In this document: positions 54,812 to 64,000 of the stretch, one piece after another
Position numbering within the stretch: position 1 is the stretch's first letter
How the letters are laid out: every line of letters starts with the position of its first letter
Source of the DNA: Rheinheimera pleomorphica
GTDB lineage: Bacteria > Pseudomonadota > Gammaproteobacteria > Enterobacterales > Alteromonadaceae
Direction: 5' to 3'
DNA length: 64,000 nt
Assembly: GCF_011634895.1 (NCBI RefSeq)
Contig: NZ_SIRR01000012.1
Coordinates: forward strand, 186,001 to 250,000
The notes under the pieces: generated by a model
Databases searched by the model: none
What the model saw: only the letters and a program-made list of their open reading frames with translations
Told to the model about the DNA's origin: nothing
Translations under genes and position numbers: made by a program

Positions 54812-57295
54812 ATGAATAAAAAGAAAATGCTGACCGTCGCAATAGCTGCGGCACTGTTATCCACACCAGCGCTAACGTCTGCCGCCGCTACAGATGATAA
54901 AGGTGCCATTCTGGTGATGTTTAAACCTGGCGTCTCCAAGCAGGAACGGGAAACCTTAATAAAGCAAAATGGTGCCAGTTTACGGCAACTGGATGCTCAA
55001 GGTCGCGATATGAAGATGCGTTACGTCGCCGACGGCCGCATTGTGAAAGTACAAGTACCCAAAGGCATAGATCGTGACCGCTTGATTAAAAAGCTTGCTG
55101 CCAACCCGGCGGTTGAGGTGGCAGAGCCGGATTTTCCACTCAAAGCATTGGCAACACCTAACGACCCAAGCTTTGGCGACCTGTGGGGCTTACATAATAC
55201 CGGCCAGGCCGGTGGTACTGCCGGCGCTGATATTAAAGCCGTCGATGCCTGGGATGTCACCACTGGCAGCCATGATGTGATCATTGGCGTGATAGATACC
55301 GGTATGGATTACAACCACCCCGATTTAATTGCCAACCGCTGGGAAAATCCTGGTGATCTGCCCGGCAGCACTTACGGTTATTCGACATTGAATGCCGAAC
55401 AAGACCCAATGGACAGTGATAGCCACGGTACCCATGTAGCGGGTACTATTGGTGCCTCTGGTGATAACGGCGTTGGTGTCGTCGGCGTTAACTGGAACGT
55501 TACGATACTACCTTGTCAGTTTCTTGGCCCATCAGGCGGCAGCACTGCAGGCGCTATCGAATGTATTAACTACTTTACCGATTTAAAACTGAATCACGGT
55601 GTTGATATCAAAGCCACCAACAACTCTTGGGGCGGTGGGGCTTTTTCTGAAACCCTCAAAGCGGCCATTGAGTCAGGCGGCGACGCCGGCATTTTATTTA
55701 TTGCAGCATCAGGTAATGACGGTGGTAACGCCGATTCTGCGCCGATGTATCCTGCCGCGTACGATCTGGATGTCATCGTATCCGTGGCATCTACCGATAG
55801 AAATGATGCCATGTCAGGTTTTTCTAACTATGGTTTAACGTCGGTTGACCTGGGCGCACCGGGCTCAGCAATTTTGTCGACAGTGCCGGGCAACAGCTAT
55901 GCGACCTACTCCGGAACCTCAATGGCGTCACCGCATGTCGCAGGCGCAGCCGCATTATTGTGGTCTGTAAACCCCGATTTAACGGCGCTTGAGATGAAAG
56001 CCATTTTAATGGACTCGGGTGACAGTTTACCGGCACTGGAAGGTAAAACGGTATCCGGTAAACGACTAAACCTGGTAAATGCCTTAGTTGAAGCAGATCC
56101 GACCCCCTCCTTTAAACTGTCTCTGACACCACGCAATCAGCAGATCACCGCCGGTGACGCAGCGCAATATACGCTGGATATCGGTAATGTTGCCGACTGG
56201 ACCGGTGAAGTGGCTCTGAGTGTTGCGGTTGAACCGCAACTGGATGGTGTTAGCCTGTCAGCCGCTACAGCGCAGCCGGGTCAGTCATTAACGCTGGATG
56301 TCGCAACAACTGCTGATACTGCCTGGGGTAGCTATCAGTTCACCATTACCGGTACTGATAGTGCAACCGGTGAACTGGTTAAATCAGTTAATGCCAGCTT
56401 AAGCGTGTTACCACAAGGCCTGCAGGATTACGACTACAGTAACAGTACGCCAGTGGCTATCCCGGATAATAATGCCGATGGTATCAGCAGTGTGATTAAC
56501 GTACCACAAGTTGGCACTGTGTTTGGTGCTGATGTCGGCGTGAACATTACCCACACCTGGCGTGGCGACTTAATCGTTAAATTGCGCTCACCACAAGGCA
56601 CTGAGCATACTTTGCATAACCGTGCCGGTGGCAGTGAAGATGACCTAGTGCAAAACTGGCAAACCGACGCCTTTAACGGCGAAACGATGCAAGGTGACTG
56701 GACTTTACTGGTGTCAGACAATGCCGGCTTAGATACCGGTAACCTGAATAGCTGGGATCTGACCCTGACGGCATTATCTGATGATGACACGCCGCCGGGC
56801 CCGGTTGCGCCAGTGGCTGATTTTAGTTTTACCAGCAACGGCCTTAGCGTCAGTTTCACTGATCTGTCCAGCGATGCTGATAACGATATCAGCAGTTTAA
56901 GCTGGGACTTTGGCGATGGCAGCAGCTCAACTGAGGCGAATCCTAGCCACAGCTACGCCAGCAGTGGCAGCTATAATGTTAGCCTGACAGCAACCGATGC
57001 CACCGGTCTTAGCCATACCAGCAGCAAAATGGTAACCGTTGCCGATGCCGATGTTGATTTGCAGCTAAGTCTGCATCGCTCTATTCGCACCCGTACCGGC
57101 TCAACAATCGTTGACCTGCGCTGGACCGGCAGCAGCGACAATGTTGATTTATACCGTGATGGCGCGCTGATAAATACGCTCGATGGTAGCGGCCGTTATC
57201 GTGATCGGTTTAACTCACAGGCCGTATCAGTAACCTATAAGATCTGTTTAGCCGGTACTGATGCGTGTTCAGCTGATTTAACGGTAAACTTTTAA
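54812..57295 (+). CDS. Secreted subtilisin-like S8 protease with P and PKD domains
   Basis: The ATG at 54812 has GGGGA 5 nt upstream and gives 827 residues. Order: signal peptide (1-25), inhibitor I9-like propeptide (about 30-110), S8 catalytic domain with Asp162 (VIDTGMDYNHPDL), His205 (SHGTHVAGT) and Ser370 (GTSMASPHVAG), a beta domain (about 430-535), a P domain (about 540-660, HTWRGDLIVKLRSPQGT), a PKD domain (about 670-750, WDFGDGSSS), and a C-terminal Ig/FN3-like domain. It is an extracellular protease. Its divergent placement next to csgB suggests shared control or matrix processing, but this is only inferred. Confidence 0.93.
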   Translation: MNKKKMLTVAIAAALLSTPALTSAAATDDKGAILVMFKPGVSKQERETLIKQNGASLRQLDAQGRDMKMRYVADGRIVKVQVPKGIDRDRLIKKLAANPAVEVAEPDFPLKALATPNDPSFGDLWGLHNTGQAGGTAGADIKAVDAWDVTTGSHDVIIGVIDTGMDYNHPDLIANRWENPGDLPGSTYGYSTLNAEQDPMDSDSHGTHVAGTIGASGDNGVGVVGVNWNVTILPCQFLGPSGGSTAGAIECINYFTDLKLNHGVDIKATNNSWGGGAFSETLKAAIESGGDAGILFIAASGNDGGNADSAPMYPAAYDLDVIVSVASTDRNDAMSGFSNYGLTSVDLGAPGSAILSTVPGNSYATYSGTSMASPHVAGAAALLWSVNPDLTALEMKAILMDSGDSLPALEGKTVSGKRLNLVNALVEADPTPSFKLSLTPRNQQITAGDAAQYTLDIGNVADWTGEVALSVAVEPQLDGVSLSAATAQPGQSLTLDVATTADTAWGSYQFTITGTDSATGELVKSVNASLSVLPQGLQDYDYSNSTPVAIPDNNADGISSVINVPQVGTVFGADVGVNITHTWRGDLIVKLRSPQGTEHTLHNRAGGSEDDLVQNWQTDAFNGETMQGDWTLLVSDNAGLDTGNLNSWDLTLTALSDDDTPPGPVAPVADFSFTSNGLSVSFTDLSSDADNDISSLSWDFGDGSSSTEANPSHSYASSGSYNVSLTATDATGLSHTSSKMVTVADADVDLQLSLHRSIRTRTGSTIVDLRWTGSSDNVDLYRDGALINTLDGSGRYRDRFNSQAVSVTYKICLAGTDACSADLTVNF

Positions 57296-57317
57296 GCCGA
57301 TAGCAGCATAATGATTC

Positions 57318-57342
57318 AAGGCGGCTTCGGCCGCCTTTTTTT
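57318..57342 (+). terminator. Terminator of the subtilisin gene
   Basis: AAGGCGGC and GCCGCCTT pair around a TTCG tetraloop (57318-57337), followed by T5. It lies 22 nt after the stop. Confidence 0.9.
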
Positions 57343-57451
57343 ATGGTTGCAGTTCTGCTGCACACGGGTACTATTACCCAATAACATCGCATCCTCAGCT
57401 AACGCTTTGCCGCCGTGGCAGGTAATGCTGGCCCGGCAGTAAGGAGAAACC

Positions 57452-58360
57452 GTGTTTACCCAATTGCACAGTGTCGAACAAAGCCTGAATCAGGTGATCT
57501 TAGGTAAAAGCAGTCAGATCCGTTTGGCACTTTGCTGCCTGCTGGCAGAGGGACATTTGTTACTGGAAGACTTACCCGGCATGGGTAAAACGACTCTGGC
57601 TCATGCGTTGGCCAACAGCCTGGGGCTAAGCTACCGCCGCGTGCAGTTTACCAGTGATTTGCTGCCCGGTGATTTGGTGGGGATGAATATTTATGATGCC
57701 CGGTCACAGCAATTTCATTTTCAGGCCGGCCCGGTATTCAGTCAGGTATTGCTGGCGGATGAAATTAACCGGGCCAGCCCGAAAACTCAAAGTGCCTTGC
57801 TCGAAGCAATGGAAGAGAAGCAAGTGTCAATTGACGGTGAAACCCGTAGCTTACCAACACCGTTTTTTGTCATTGCAACGCAAAATCCGTTGTTTCATGC
57901 CGGAACCTCCGCCCTGCCCGAGTCACAGTTAGATCGCTTTATGTTCCGGTTATCGCTGGGCTTTCCTGATCGTCAGGCGGAGCACCAGTTACTGCGCCAT
58001 GACAGCGGCAACTCGCGCCTGACATTATTAACAGAACAATTAGATACCGAACAATTAAGGGCGCTGCAACTGCAGGTACCTCAGATAACCGTATCGGACG
58101 CTTTACTGGATTACCTGTTAGCACTGGTTAACAACAGCCGTCAGCGCAGTGATATGCTGCCATTGTCGCCCCGGGCGTCCAAAGCGATATTGCGCGCCGC
58201 TAAAGCACATGCGTTAATAAATCAACGTAACTATGTCACTGCAGACGATGTGCAACGTGTGTTTCCTCATGTTGCCGAGCACCGGCTGGACCCATCATCC
58301 TCGGCGCAGGACAGTCGTTTAAGCCAACTGTTACTGCAACAAACACCATGCCTGCTCTAG
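57452..58360 (+). CDS. MoxR-type AAA+ ATPase
   Basis: A 302-residue chaperone-like ATPase. Walker A is DLPGMGKTTLAHAL (about 39-52), Walker B LLADEINRASPKTQSALLEAMEE (about 100-122), sensor 1 FFVIATQNP, and arginine finger region ESQLDRFMF. The GTG start has AAGGAG 5 nt upstream. It overlaps the DUF58 gene by 13 nt; together with TgpA they form the conserved MoxR-DUF58-TgpA operon, of uncertain function, probably in envelope maturation or stress. Confidence 0.92.
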   Translation: MFTQLHSVEQSLNQVILGKSSQIRLALCCLLAEGHLLLEDLPGMGKTTLAHALANSLGLSYRRVQFTSDLLPGDLVGMNIYDARSQQFHFQAGPVFSQVLLADEINRASPKTQSALLEAMEEKQVSIDGETRSLPTPFFVIATQNPLFHAGTSALPESQLDRFMFRLSLGFPDRQAEHQLLRHDSGNSRLTLLTEQLDTEQLRALQLQVPQITVSDALLDYLLALVNNSRQRSDMLPLSPRASKAILRAAKAHALINQRNYVTADDVQRVFPHVAEHRLDPSSSAQDSRLSQLLLQQTPCLL

Positions 58361-59316
58361 CAACGCTAAAACAACGGCTACACCAGCGCTACTGGCAACT
58401 AATCAGTGTTTATCTGGATAAACGCCAGCCGGCCAGCAGCAAAGTTAAACTGGTACAAAGACTGATTTTTATTTTACCTACCCGTTATGGCTGGTGGTTT
58501 TTATTGCTGATTGTCTTACTGTATTTGCTCGGCACCAACTATCAAAATAACCTTATCTTGTTAACCTGTTATCTGCTTCTGAGTGTGTTTTTACTCTGTA
58601 TTGTGCTTTGTTATCAGAATCTTAGCGGTCTGACATTACATTGCCCGGTTGCCGCTGAAGGCTTTGCCGGTCAGCCAATTTATATCAGCATAGGCCTGTC
58701 GTCAGACAACAGCAGCGCTGACGCCCATGTTATGCTGAGTTTACATTTTGTCGGACAGGCACCACAGCCGCCACTTGCAACTTTATGCAGCACAGTTAAT
58801 CTGGCCATTAGTAATACGCAGCGCGGAAAGTATCGTTTGCCGCGGCTTAAAATCAGCAGCCAGTATCCCTTTGGTTTATGGCGCGGCTGGAGTTATGTTG
58901 CGTTAGCGCAAGACTACTGGTTGTATCCCTCGCCCGATGGCCAGGTCAAGCGCGATCTTAACGCCAGCGCTGGTACGAAGGAACAACATGCAGTGCAGCA
59001 ACATGGCGATATATTAGCACCTTACCGTCACGGCGACAGTGTTCGTCACCTGATCTGGAAACGGCTGGCACGCGATCCGGCTAACCCCGTGGTACGCGAG
59101 CAATTAAGCGCCCCTGAAGCAGAGCCCAGCTGGGTGATTATACCGCCGGCATCCGGTGAAGCCTTAGAGCGGGCGCTCAGGCAAGGCTGTCGCCAACTGT
59201 TAGATCTGGAACAATCCGGGCAGCAGTACGGTGTCAAACTGCCGCATCTGACAATAGCGCAGTCATCAGGGCCACAGCAATTACAGCGCTGCCTGCAGGC
59301 ATTAGCCTTATGTTGA
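58348..59316 (+). CDS. DUF58 domain membrane protein
   Basis: A 322-residue protein with two membrane segments (about 47-66 and 70-92) followed by a cytoplasmic or periplasmic beta domain and the DUF58 signature near 220-245 (DILAPYRHGDSVRHLIWKRLARD). DUF58 proteins are distant vWA-fold relatives that act with MoxR ATPases. It overlaps moxR by 13 nt and tgpA by 7 nt. Confidence 0.9.
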   Translation: MPALATLKQRLHQRYWQLISVYLDKRQPASSKVKLVQRLIFILPTRYGWWFLLLIVLLYLLGTNYQNNLILLTCYLLLSVFLLCIVLCYQNLSGLTLHCPVAAEGFAGQPIYISIGLSSDNSSADAHVMLSLHFVGQAPQPPLATLCSTVNLAISNTQRGKYRLPRLKISSQYPFGLWRGWSYVALAQDYWLYPSPDGQVKRDLNASAGTKEQHAVQQHGDILAPYRHGDSVRHLIWKRLARDPANPVVREQLSAPEAEPSWVIIPPASGEALERALRQGCRQLLDLEQSGQQYGVKLPHLTIAQSSGPQQLQRCLQALALC

Positions 59317-61247
59317 AACAAAAGCCTTTACTAATGCTGTGGTTAGCCATTCAGCTGTCGCTGTTGATATTGTTACAACAAGCTTTTACCTCGTGGATAA
59401 GTGCAACCTTTGCCGCTTTACTGCTGCTGCGATTACTAACAACATGGCGGGCAAAAGAAACCTTAAGCCTCAAATGGGTTAATGTACTGGCGGCCGTGCT
59501 CACCCTGGCTCTGCTGCTAAACCTGAAGCAAGCCGGTGTACTGCATTTTATGTTACAAATTTTGCTGCTGGCGGCCATATTACGTTTACTGGCACTGCAG
59601 CAATTGTACGAGGCCAGGCAGTTAGTCTGGGTGCATTATTTTTTGTTGGCCAGCTGCTTTATTTTGCACCAGGACATGCTGCTTGCCGCATTTATTATGT
59701 TGGTGCTGATGGGCAACCTGTACAGCCATTTTTTGCTGTTTTCGCCCGCGGGTATTCACCTTAAATGGCAGCGTGTCAGCCGCGCCGCGCTGATAATCTT
59801 ACCGTTGTGGCTGGCAATGTTTATGTTGTTTCCGCGTTTAGCACCATTCTGGCAAATCCCCACCGCCAATGTTGCCAGTACCGGTCTTAGCGATACGTTG
59901 GATCCGGGCAGTATAGAGCAACTGGTGCAGGATAATAGCCTGGCATTTCGGGTTGAGTTTAGCGCTGACATTCCAGCGCGGTCGCAGTGGTACTGGCGCG
60001 CAAGACTGTATGAAGACTTTGATGGCCGCCGCTGGCAGGTTAATCCGCTGCGCAGCCGCTCAGGCAAAGATGGCTCTGTTACAGAGCGTTCGCCTGGCAG
60101 TGCGACAGCGCAATATCGTGTTATTGCAGAAGCCAGCCAGCAGCGTCATCTGTTTGCGCTGGCAACGCCGGTAAGCAGCAGCAACAATGTCGCTATCGCC
60201 GCAAGCGGCCTGGTTAAAGCAGTTAAACCCGTAACGCAGCGCACCAGCTACCAAATTAGTAGTGTGTTGCAGCCGGTTAAGCAGCAGTCTGATGAAGAGC
60301 TAACAATTAATTTAACGCTGCCGGAGGGTAATGAACAAACCCGGGCTTTTGGCCGCCAGTTAGGCCAACAGTTTCAGCAAACGTCTGCTTTGGTAGCGGC
60401 AATAACGGCGCATTTTCAGCAACAACCTTATTTTTACAGCCTGACACCACCGCCGCTGGGGGCAAACAGCGTAGACCAGTTCTTGTTTAATACCCGTACC
60501 GGCTTTTGCAGCCATTATGCCTCTGCAGCGGCAGTAATATTACGTGCCGCTGGCGTGCCGGCGCGCGTAGTGGGAGGCTATCAGGGCGGAGACTGGCACC
60601 AGCAGCAAGGCTATCTGGCAGTGCGTCAACGCGAAGCCCATGCCTGGGTAGAATATCTGGATAACGGTAAGTGGCAACTGTTTGATCCAACGGCGGCGGT
60701 AGCGCCTGAACGGATCTTATCCAGTCTTGATGCAGTGCTCTCTGCTGAGCAGCGGCAACTTCTAAACCCCGGCTGGCGTAAATTTGCATTGCTACAGACG
60801 TTAAGTTTGCAACTTATGCACCTGGATTACTACTGGTCTGTTTGGGTATTGGGGTTTGACGATAACAACCAGCGTCAGTTGTGGCATCAGCTGAAACAAC
60901 AGTTAACCCGTTATGCTTACCCGCTGTTGGCGGTGATCAGCTTGCTGCTGTGCGCCGCCGCCTGGTATCTGTTACGCCCTGGCGCTGTCACGGCTCAGCC
61001 TGAAGCAAGCCGCCTGCTACAACAGGCATTAGCTGGCATGGTAAAACAAAAGCCGGCACAGCAATCACTGTCAGCATGTTTGCGACACTACGCCAGCCAG
61101 CACCCAACAGACCGCAACTGGTTGCAGCAGTTGACCGACAGCTATGAGCAGGCTGTTTTTAATAACGATGCAGCGGCGCTTCGCTTGCTAAAACAGCAAC
61201 TAAAGCGCCACCGGGCAGATTTAAGACGCTTGCAAAGGCGCGTTTAA
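59310..61247 (+). CDS. tgpA: TgpA-like membrane transglutaminase (DUF3488)
   Basis: A 645-residue inner-membrane protein. Six hydrophobic segments occupy about 8-180, then a periplasmic transglutaminase-core domain (about 340-480) with the Cys-His-Asp triad in TRTGFCSHYASAAAV, EAHAWVEYL and LFDPTAA, a further membrane segment near 535-552, and a C-terminal cytoplasmic DUF4129-like helix region. In Pseudomonas aeruginosa TgpA is needed for viability; its substrate is unknown. Its last 27 nt overlap the convergent TIGR02647 gene. Confidence 0.93.
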   Translation: MLKQKPLLMLWLAIQLSLLILLQQAFTSWISATFAALLLLRLLTTWRAKETLSLKWVNVLAAVLTLALLLNLKQAGVLHFMLQILLLAAILRLLALQQLYEARQLVWVHYFLLASCFILHQDMLLAAFIMLVLMGNLYSHFLLFSPAGIHLKWQRVSRAALIILPLWLAMFMLFPRLAPFWQIPTANVASTGLSDTLDPGSIEQLVQDNSLAFRVEFSADIPARSQWYWRARLYEDFDGRRWQVNPLRSRSGKDGSVTERSPGSATAQYRVIAEASQQRHLFALATPVSSSNNVAIAASGLVKAVKPVTQRTSYQISSVLQPVKQQSDEELTINLTLPEGNEQTRAFGRQLGQQFQQTSALVAAITAHFQQQPYFYSLTPPPLGANSVDQFLFNTRTGFCSHYASAAAVILRAAGVPARVVGGYQGGDWHQQQGYLAVRQREAHAWVEYLDNGKWQLFDPTAAVAPERILSSLDAVLSAEQRQLLNPGWRKFALLQTLSLQLMHLDYYWSVWVLGFDDNNQRQLWHQLKQQLTRYAYPLLAVISLLLCAAAWYLLRPGAVTAQPEASRLLQQALAGMVKQKPAQQSLSACLRHYASQHPTDRNWLQQLTDSYEQAVFNNDAAALRLLKQQLKRHRADLRRLQRRV

Positions 61248-61469
61248 AATACGTAGCGCCGTTTGCAAGTGCTCGGCACAGTGAATGCCTAAATCAGTCA
61301 GGTAACCACCATCTTCCTGTGTTACCAGCCCTTTAGCATGTAAACGTTTAATGGCGGCAAGGGTATCTGCATCGGCAGATTGGTGTACCTTTATCCCTTC
61401 CATGGCACTGTCTAAGTTGAACAAAGTTAACACCCTGATTTCAGCATTAAGTTGCGGCGATATCGGCAT
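61221..61469 (-). CDS. TIGR02647 family small DNA-binding-like protein
   Basis: An 82-residue protein that matches the TIGR02647 pattern: PISPQLNAEIRVLTLFNLDSAMEGIKVH, then AAIKRLHAKGLVTQEDGGYLTDLG, which looks like a winged helix. Function is unknown. AGGAG lies 7 nt before the ATG. Its 3' end overlaps the tgpA 3' end by 27 nt. Confidence 0.85.
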   Translation of the reverse strand: MPISPQLNAEIRVLTLFNLDSAMEGIKVHQSADADTLAAIKRLHAKGLVTQEDGGYLTDLGIHCAEHLQTALRILNAPLQAS

Positions 61470-61548
61470 AGGTAAGCTCCTGCTCTGTTGTTTTACTCAA
61501 CATAGCGCTCCTGACGCTAAAAGCAAAGCATTGCAGCGAAAAACTGCA

Positions 61549-61566
61549 GCAGGCGGCCCCGCCTGC
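61549..61566 (-). terminator. Possible terminator of the class V aminotransferase gene
   Basis: GCAGGCGG and CCGCCTGC form an 8-bp stem. A TTTTT run follows 5 nt later on the minus strand. It lies 32 nt beyond the stop codon; the gap before the T-run lowers confidence. Confidence 0.4.
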
Positions 61567-61597
61567 ATCGCCGGGCTGCGGGTCAAGCATTGTGCCC

Positions 61598-62737
61598 CTA
61601 GCGCTGAGCCGCTAATACATCGGTCAGGGCTTTGATACACAACGCCACATTTTCGCGCCGCGCCGCATACCCCATTAAACCAATACGCCAGGCTTTACCG
61701 GCTAAATCGCCCAGACCAGCGCCAATTTCCAGGTTATATTGCTCAAGCAACTGTGTGCGTACAGCCGCATCATCAACACCTTGTGGAATATATAGGCTGT
61801 TAAGTTGTGGCAAACGATAAGCATCGGCGACAACAAACGTCAGGCCAAGACTTTCCAGCCCCTGCTTTAACAGCTGATGCATGTCGCGGTGGCGCTGCCA
61901 GCTTTGCTCCAGCCCTTCGGCCGCCAACAGACGCAGTGACTCATGCAACGCATACAACGCATTTACCGGTGCGGTATGGTGGTAGCTACGTTTGGCACCA
62001 CCACTCCAGTAACTCATCACCAGGCTTTGATCTAAAAACCAGCTTTGTACCGGCCGTGTCCGTGCTTTAATACGTTCAACCGCTTTGGGCGAAAACGACA
62101 CCGGCGATAACCCCGGTACACAGGACAAACACTTCTGGCTGCCAGAGTAAATGGCATCTAGGCCCCAGTCGTCAACCCTAAGCTCAACGCCGCCCAGCGA
62201 CGTTACCGCATCAACAATGGATAAACAGTCATACTGCTGCGCCAGTGCGCACAGCGTTTTAGCATCTGACAAGGCGCCGGTTGAGGTTTCCGCGTGTACA
62301 AAGGCCAAATAGCGCGCCTCAGGGTTTGCTTTTAACGCCGCTTCAACAGCTGCCGGATCAACCGGCTCGCCCCAGGCATTATCCACAGTAATCGCCCTGG
62401 CACCGCAGCGCTCAACGTTTTGCCGCATCCGCTCACCAAATACGCCATTGCGGCAAACAATAACCGTATCGCCGGGTTCCAGCAGATTAACAAAGCAGGT
62501 TTCCATGCCAGCGCTGCCGGGGGCCGACACCGCCAGTGTCATCTCGTTTTTAGTCTGAAACGCATACTGCAGCAGCTGTTTTAACTCATCCATCATGCCA
62601 ATAAATAGTGGATCTAAGTGGCCAACTGTTGGCCTGGCTTGTGCGGCCAGTACCTGAGGATGCACATCGGACGGACCAGGCCCCATTAAAATGCGTCGGG
62701 GCGGCAAAAAGGCGTCTATTTGGGGGGCGGCTAACAT
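61598..62737 (-). CDS. Class V aminotransferase (serine-pyruvate / alanine-glyoxylate type)
   Basis: A 379-residue PLP enzyme from ATG at 62737, which has GGAG 5 nt upstream; the longer frame to 62821 is not supported. The N-terminal [13 protein letters not shown] and the PLP lysine Lys202 in [13 protein letters not shown], with [11 protein letters not shown] and [11 protein letters not shown], place it with serine-glyoxylate / alanine-glyoxylate aminotransferases. The physiological donor and acceptor are not decided by sequence. It is divergent from yjdM. Confidence 0.88.
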   Translation of the reverse strand: MLAAPQIDAFLPPRRILMGPGPSDVHPQVLAAQARPTVGHLDPLFIGMMDELKQLLQYAFQTKNEMTLAVSAPGSAGMETCFVNLLEPGDTVIVCRNGVFGERMRQNVERCGARAITVDNAWGEPVDPAAVEAALKANPEARYLAFVHAETSTGALSDAKTLCALAQQYDCLSIVDAVTSLGGVELRVDDWGLDAIYSGSQKCLSCVPGLSPVSFSPKAVERIKARTRPVQSWFLDQSLVMSYWSGGAKRSYHHTAPVNALYALHESLRLLAAEGLEQSWQRHRDMHQLLKQGLESLGLTFVVADAYRLPQLNSLYIPQGVDDAAVRTQLLEQYNLEIGAGLGDLAGKAWRIGLMGYAARRENVALCIKALTDVLAAQR

Positions 62738-62899
62738 AACAACTCCAACTGTCAGATTTTGCCTTACCATAGCAAAATTAGCTGCGGATGCCAGCGCTGT
62801 TCGGCTATTGCCGTTATTCAAAAGATTAATAGTGCCGCTGACGCCAGTCTCTGGGGTATAATACGCGTTTTGCGCCTAAGTGCCCTGCCGGAGTCTGTG

Positions 62900-63241
62900 A
62901 TGTCAACTTTACCTGCCTGCCCGAAGTGTCAATCTGTGTATACCTATGAAGATGGCGCCCTGTTAATGTGTCCAGAATGCGGCCATGAATGGTCTGCCAA
63001 TGCGATGGAGGCCAGCGATGAAAAGCAAATACACGATAGTGCTGGCAACGTGCTGCAGGACGGTGACACGGTGACGGTAATCAAAGACTTAAAAGTAAAA
63101 GGCTCATCGGCCGTGGTAAAAATTGGCACTAAGGTGAAAAATATCCGCCTGGTAGAGGGCGATCATGACATCGATTGTAAAATAGACGGCTTTGGTGCCA
63201 TGAGTTTAAAATCAGAATTTGTCCGCAAGGTGCAGGACTAG
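62900..63241 (+). CDS. yjdM: Zinc-ribbon protein YjdM (PhnA family)
   Basis: A 113-residue protein from ATG at 62900 with GGAG 6 nt upstream. The zinc ribbon uses Cys7, Cys10, Cys24 and Cys27 (CPKC, CPEC); the C-terminal SH3-like domain reads [19 protein letters not shown] and [26 protein letters not shown]. Once called PhnA, it is not shown to act in phosphonate use and its role is unclear. Confidence 0.93.
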   Translation: MSTLPACPKCQSVYTYEDGALLMCPECGHEWSANAMEASDEKQIHDSAGNVLQDGDTVTVIKDLKVKGSSAVVKIGTKVKNIRLVEGDHDIDCKIDGFGAMSLKSEFVRKVQD

Positions 63242-63246
63242 CCTAA

Positions 63247-63276
63247 AAATGGGGGCACAGTGTTCTGCCCCCATTT
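63247..63276. terminator. Terminator between yjdM and htpX
   Basis: AAATGGGGGCA (63247-63257) pairs with TGCCCCCATTT (63266-63276). A five-T tract follows on the minus strand and a short one on the plus strand, so it probably works for htpX and perhaps both. Confidence 0.75.
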
Positions 63277-63288
63277 CAGTTTGCTTAT

Positions 63289-64000
63289 TTAGAACTGGCG
63301 GCTGCGCAATGCAGCAATGCGTTTTTCCAGCGGCGGGTGGCTTAAAAACAGCTCAGATTTTGCTGCACCACCGGCAATGCCAAATGCCATCATACTGCCT
63401 TCCAGCCGGCTTTCGTGGTTATGCTTTAACCGCTCTAATGCTGCGATCATTTTATTCGGGTTCCCTTCAAGCTTGGCTGCACCGGCATCGGCGCGGTATT
63501 CACGCTGCCGTGAAAACCACATTACGATAATACTGGCCAGTACACCAAATACCATCTCCAGCACTATTACGGTGGCAAAATAGGCCAAACCGCCACCCTG
63601 GTTGTTATTGCCGTTGTTGTTCAGCATACCGGCTACCAGACGTGCCAGGAAAATAACGAAAGTGTTTACCACGCCCTGAATAAGCGTCAGCGTCACCATA
63701 TCTCCGTTAGCAATGTGTGACACTTCGTGTGCCAGTACCGCTTCTACCTCATCTTCACGCATATTGCGCAGCAAGCCGGTGCTTACTGCTACAAGGGCGT
63801 CATTACGGTTCATACCGGTGGCAAAGGCATTCATCTCTGGCGAGTCATACACGGCCACTTCCGGCATGCCAATACCAGCGGCTTTGGCCTGGCGCGCTAC
63901 AGTGGCCATTAACCATTGCTCAGTCGCATTGCGTGGCTGTTCAATCACAACGGCACCGGTAGAACGTTTTGCCATCCATTTTGATATCGCCAGCGATATA
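63289..64000 (-). CDS. htpX: Membrane zinc protease HtpX, N-terminus beyond window
   Basis: The visible 236 residues are the C-terminal four fifths of an M48 protease of about 290 residues; the frame continues past the right edge (the codons before 63975 read ISLAISKW, matching HtpX). The zinc motif is HEVSH in [14 protein letters not shown], the third ligand lies in [14 protein letters not shown], and two membrane segments follow the active site (about [17 protein letters not shown] and [21 protein letters not shown]). HtpX degrades misfolded membrane proteins under envelope stress. Confidence 0.95.
   Translation of the reverse strand, partial: ISLAISKWMAKRSTGAVVIEQPRNATEQWLMATVARQAKAAGIGMPEVAVYDSPEMNAFATGMNRNDALVAVSTGLLRNMREDEVEAVLAHEVSHIANGDMVTLTLIQGVVNTFVIFLARLVAGMLNNNGNNNQGGGLAYFATVIVLEMVFGVLASIIVMWFSRQREYRADAGAAKLEGNPNKMIAALERLKHNHESRLEGSMMAFGIAGGAAKSELFLSHPPLEKRIAALRSRQF

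Overview
The window is about 64 kb of chromosome from a free-living gammaproteobacterium. The gene set points to an Alteromonadales-type lineage such as Rheinheimera, Alishewanella or Arsukibacterium: a HexR-controlled Entner-Doudoroff operon, a curli operon ordered csgB-A-E-F-G, a TonB-dependent sucrose locus, and DUF3466-uup-rlmL. That placement is inference from protein families and gene order; no 16S gene is present. I see no insertion sequence, prophage, integrase or CRISPR array. Genes are dense, and the only stretch over 300 bases without a protein gene (31196-31504) holds repeats derived from the tRNA beside it.

Layout, left to right. 1-6300: the end of a DUF885 lipoprotein, malic enzyme, an HDOD protein, Dps and the ABC-F protein YbiT. 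6400-14750: central carbon metabolism. zwf-pgl-edd-glk-eda runs leftward, while hexR and pykA run rightward; near-perfect HexR palindromes sit in front of zwf/hexR and pykA. 14800-24600: a DMT transporter, pfkA, a LytS/LytTR-type two-component pair, YciA, HinT, an M61 peptidase, an M23 protein, a two-domain pterin-synthase-like protein, fabA behind a FabR-type operator, and rmf. 24850-31500: a DUF3466 protein with a GlyGly-CTERM-like tail, uup, a glutaredoxin-like protein, rlmKL, then an initiator tRNA followed by three tandem degenerate copies of its 3' half, two of them with their own terminator-like hairpins.

31500-36250: a membrane sensor kinase whose H-box histidine is replaced by arginine, translationally coupled to a solute-binding protein, and divergent selO. 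36290-43800: a compact sucrose locus (TonB receptor, MFS permease, sucrose phosphorylase, LacI-type repressor, fructokinase) with three related 18-bp palindromes that are good candidates for the repressor's operators. 43830-50220: ppsA and its regulator ppsR (divergent), a ketopantoate reductase-like gene coupled to a class II DAHP synthase, and a low-molecular-weight phosphatase.

50300-57300: curli. csgD faces the operon csgBAEFG. The CsgA-like subunit is very large, with about 20 curlin repeats. A secreted subtilisin with P and PKD domains diverges from csgB. 57450-64000: the MoxR-DUF58-TgpA triad, a small TIGR02647 protein, a class V aminotransferase, YjdM and the C-terminal part of HtpX.

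Together the genes describe a cell that takes up sucrose, splits it by phosphorolysis, and feeds the products into both Entner-Doudoroff and Embden-Meyerhof routes. HexR appears to set the balance between glycolysis (pykA, zwf operon) and gluconeogenesis (ppsA/ppsR).
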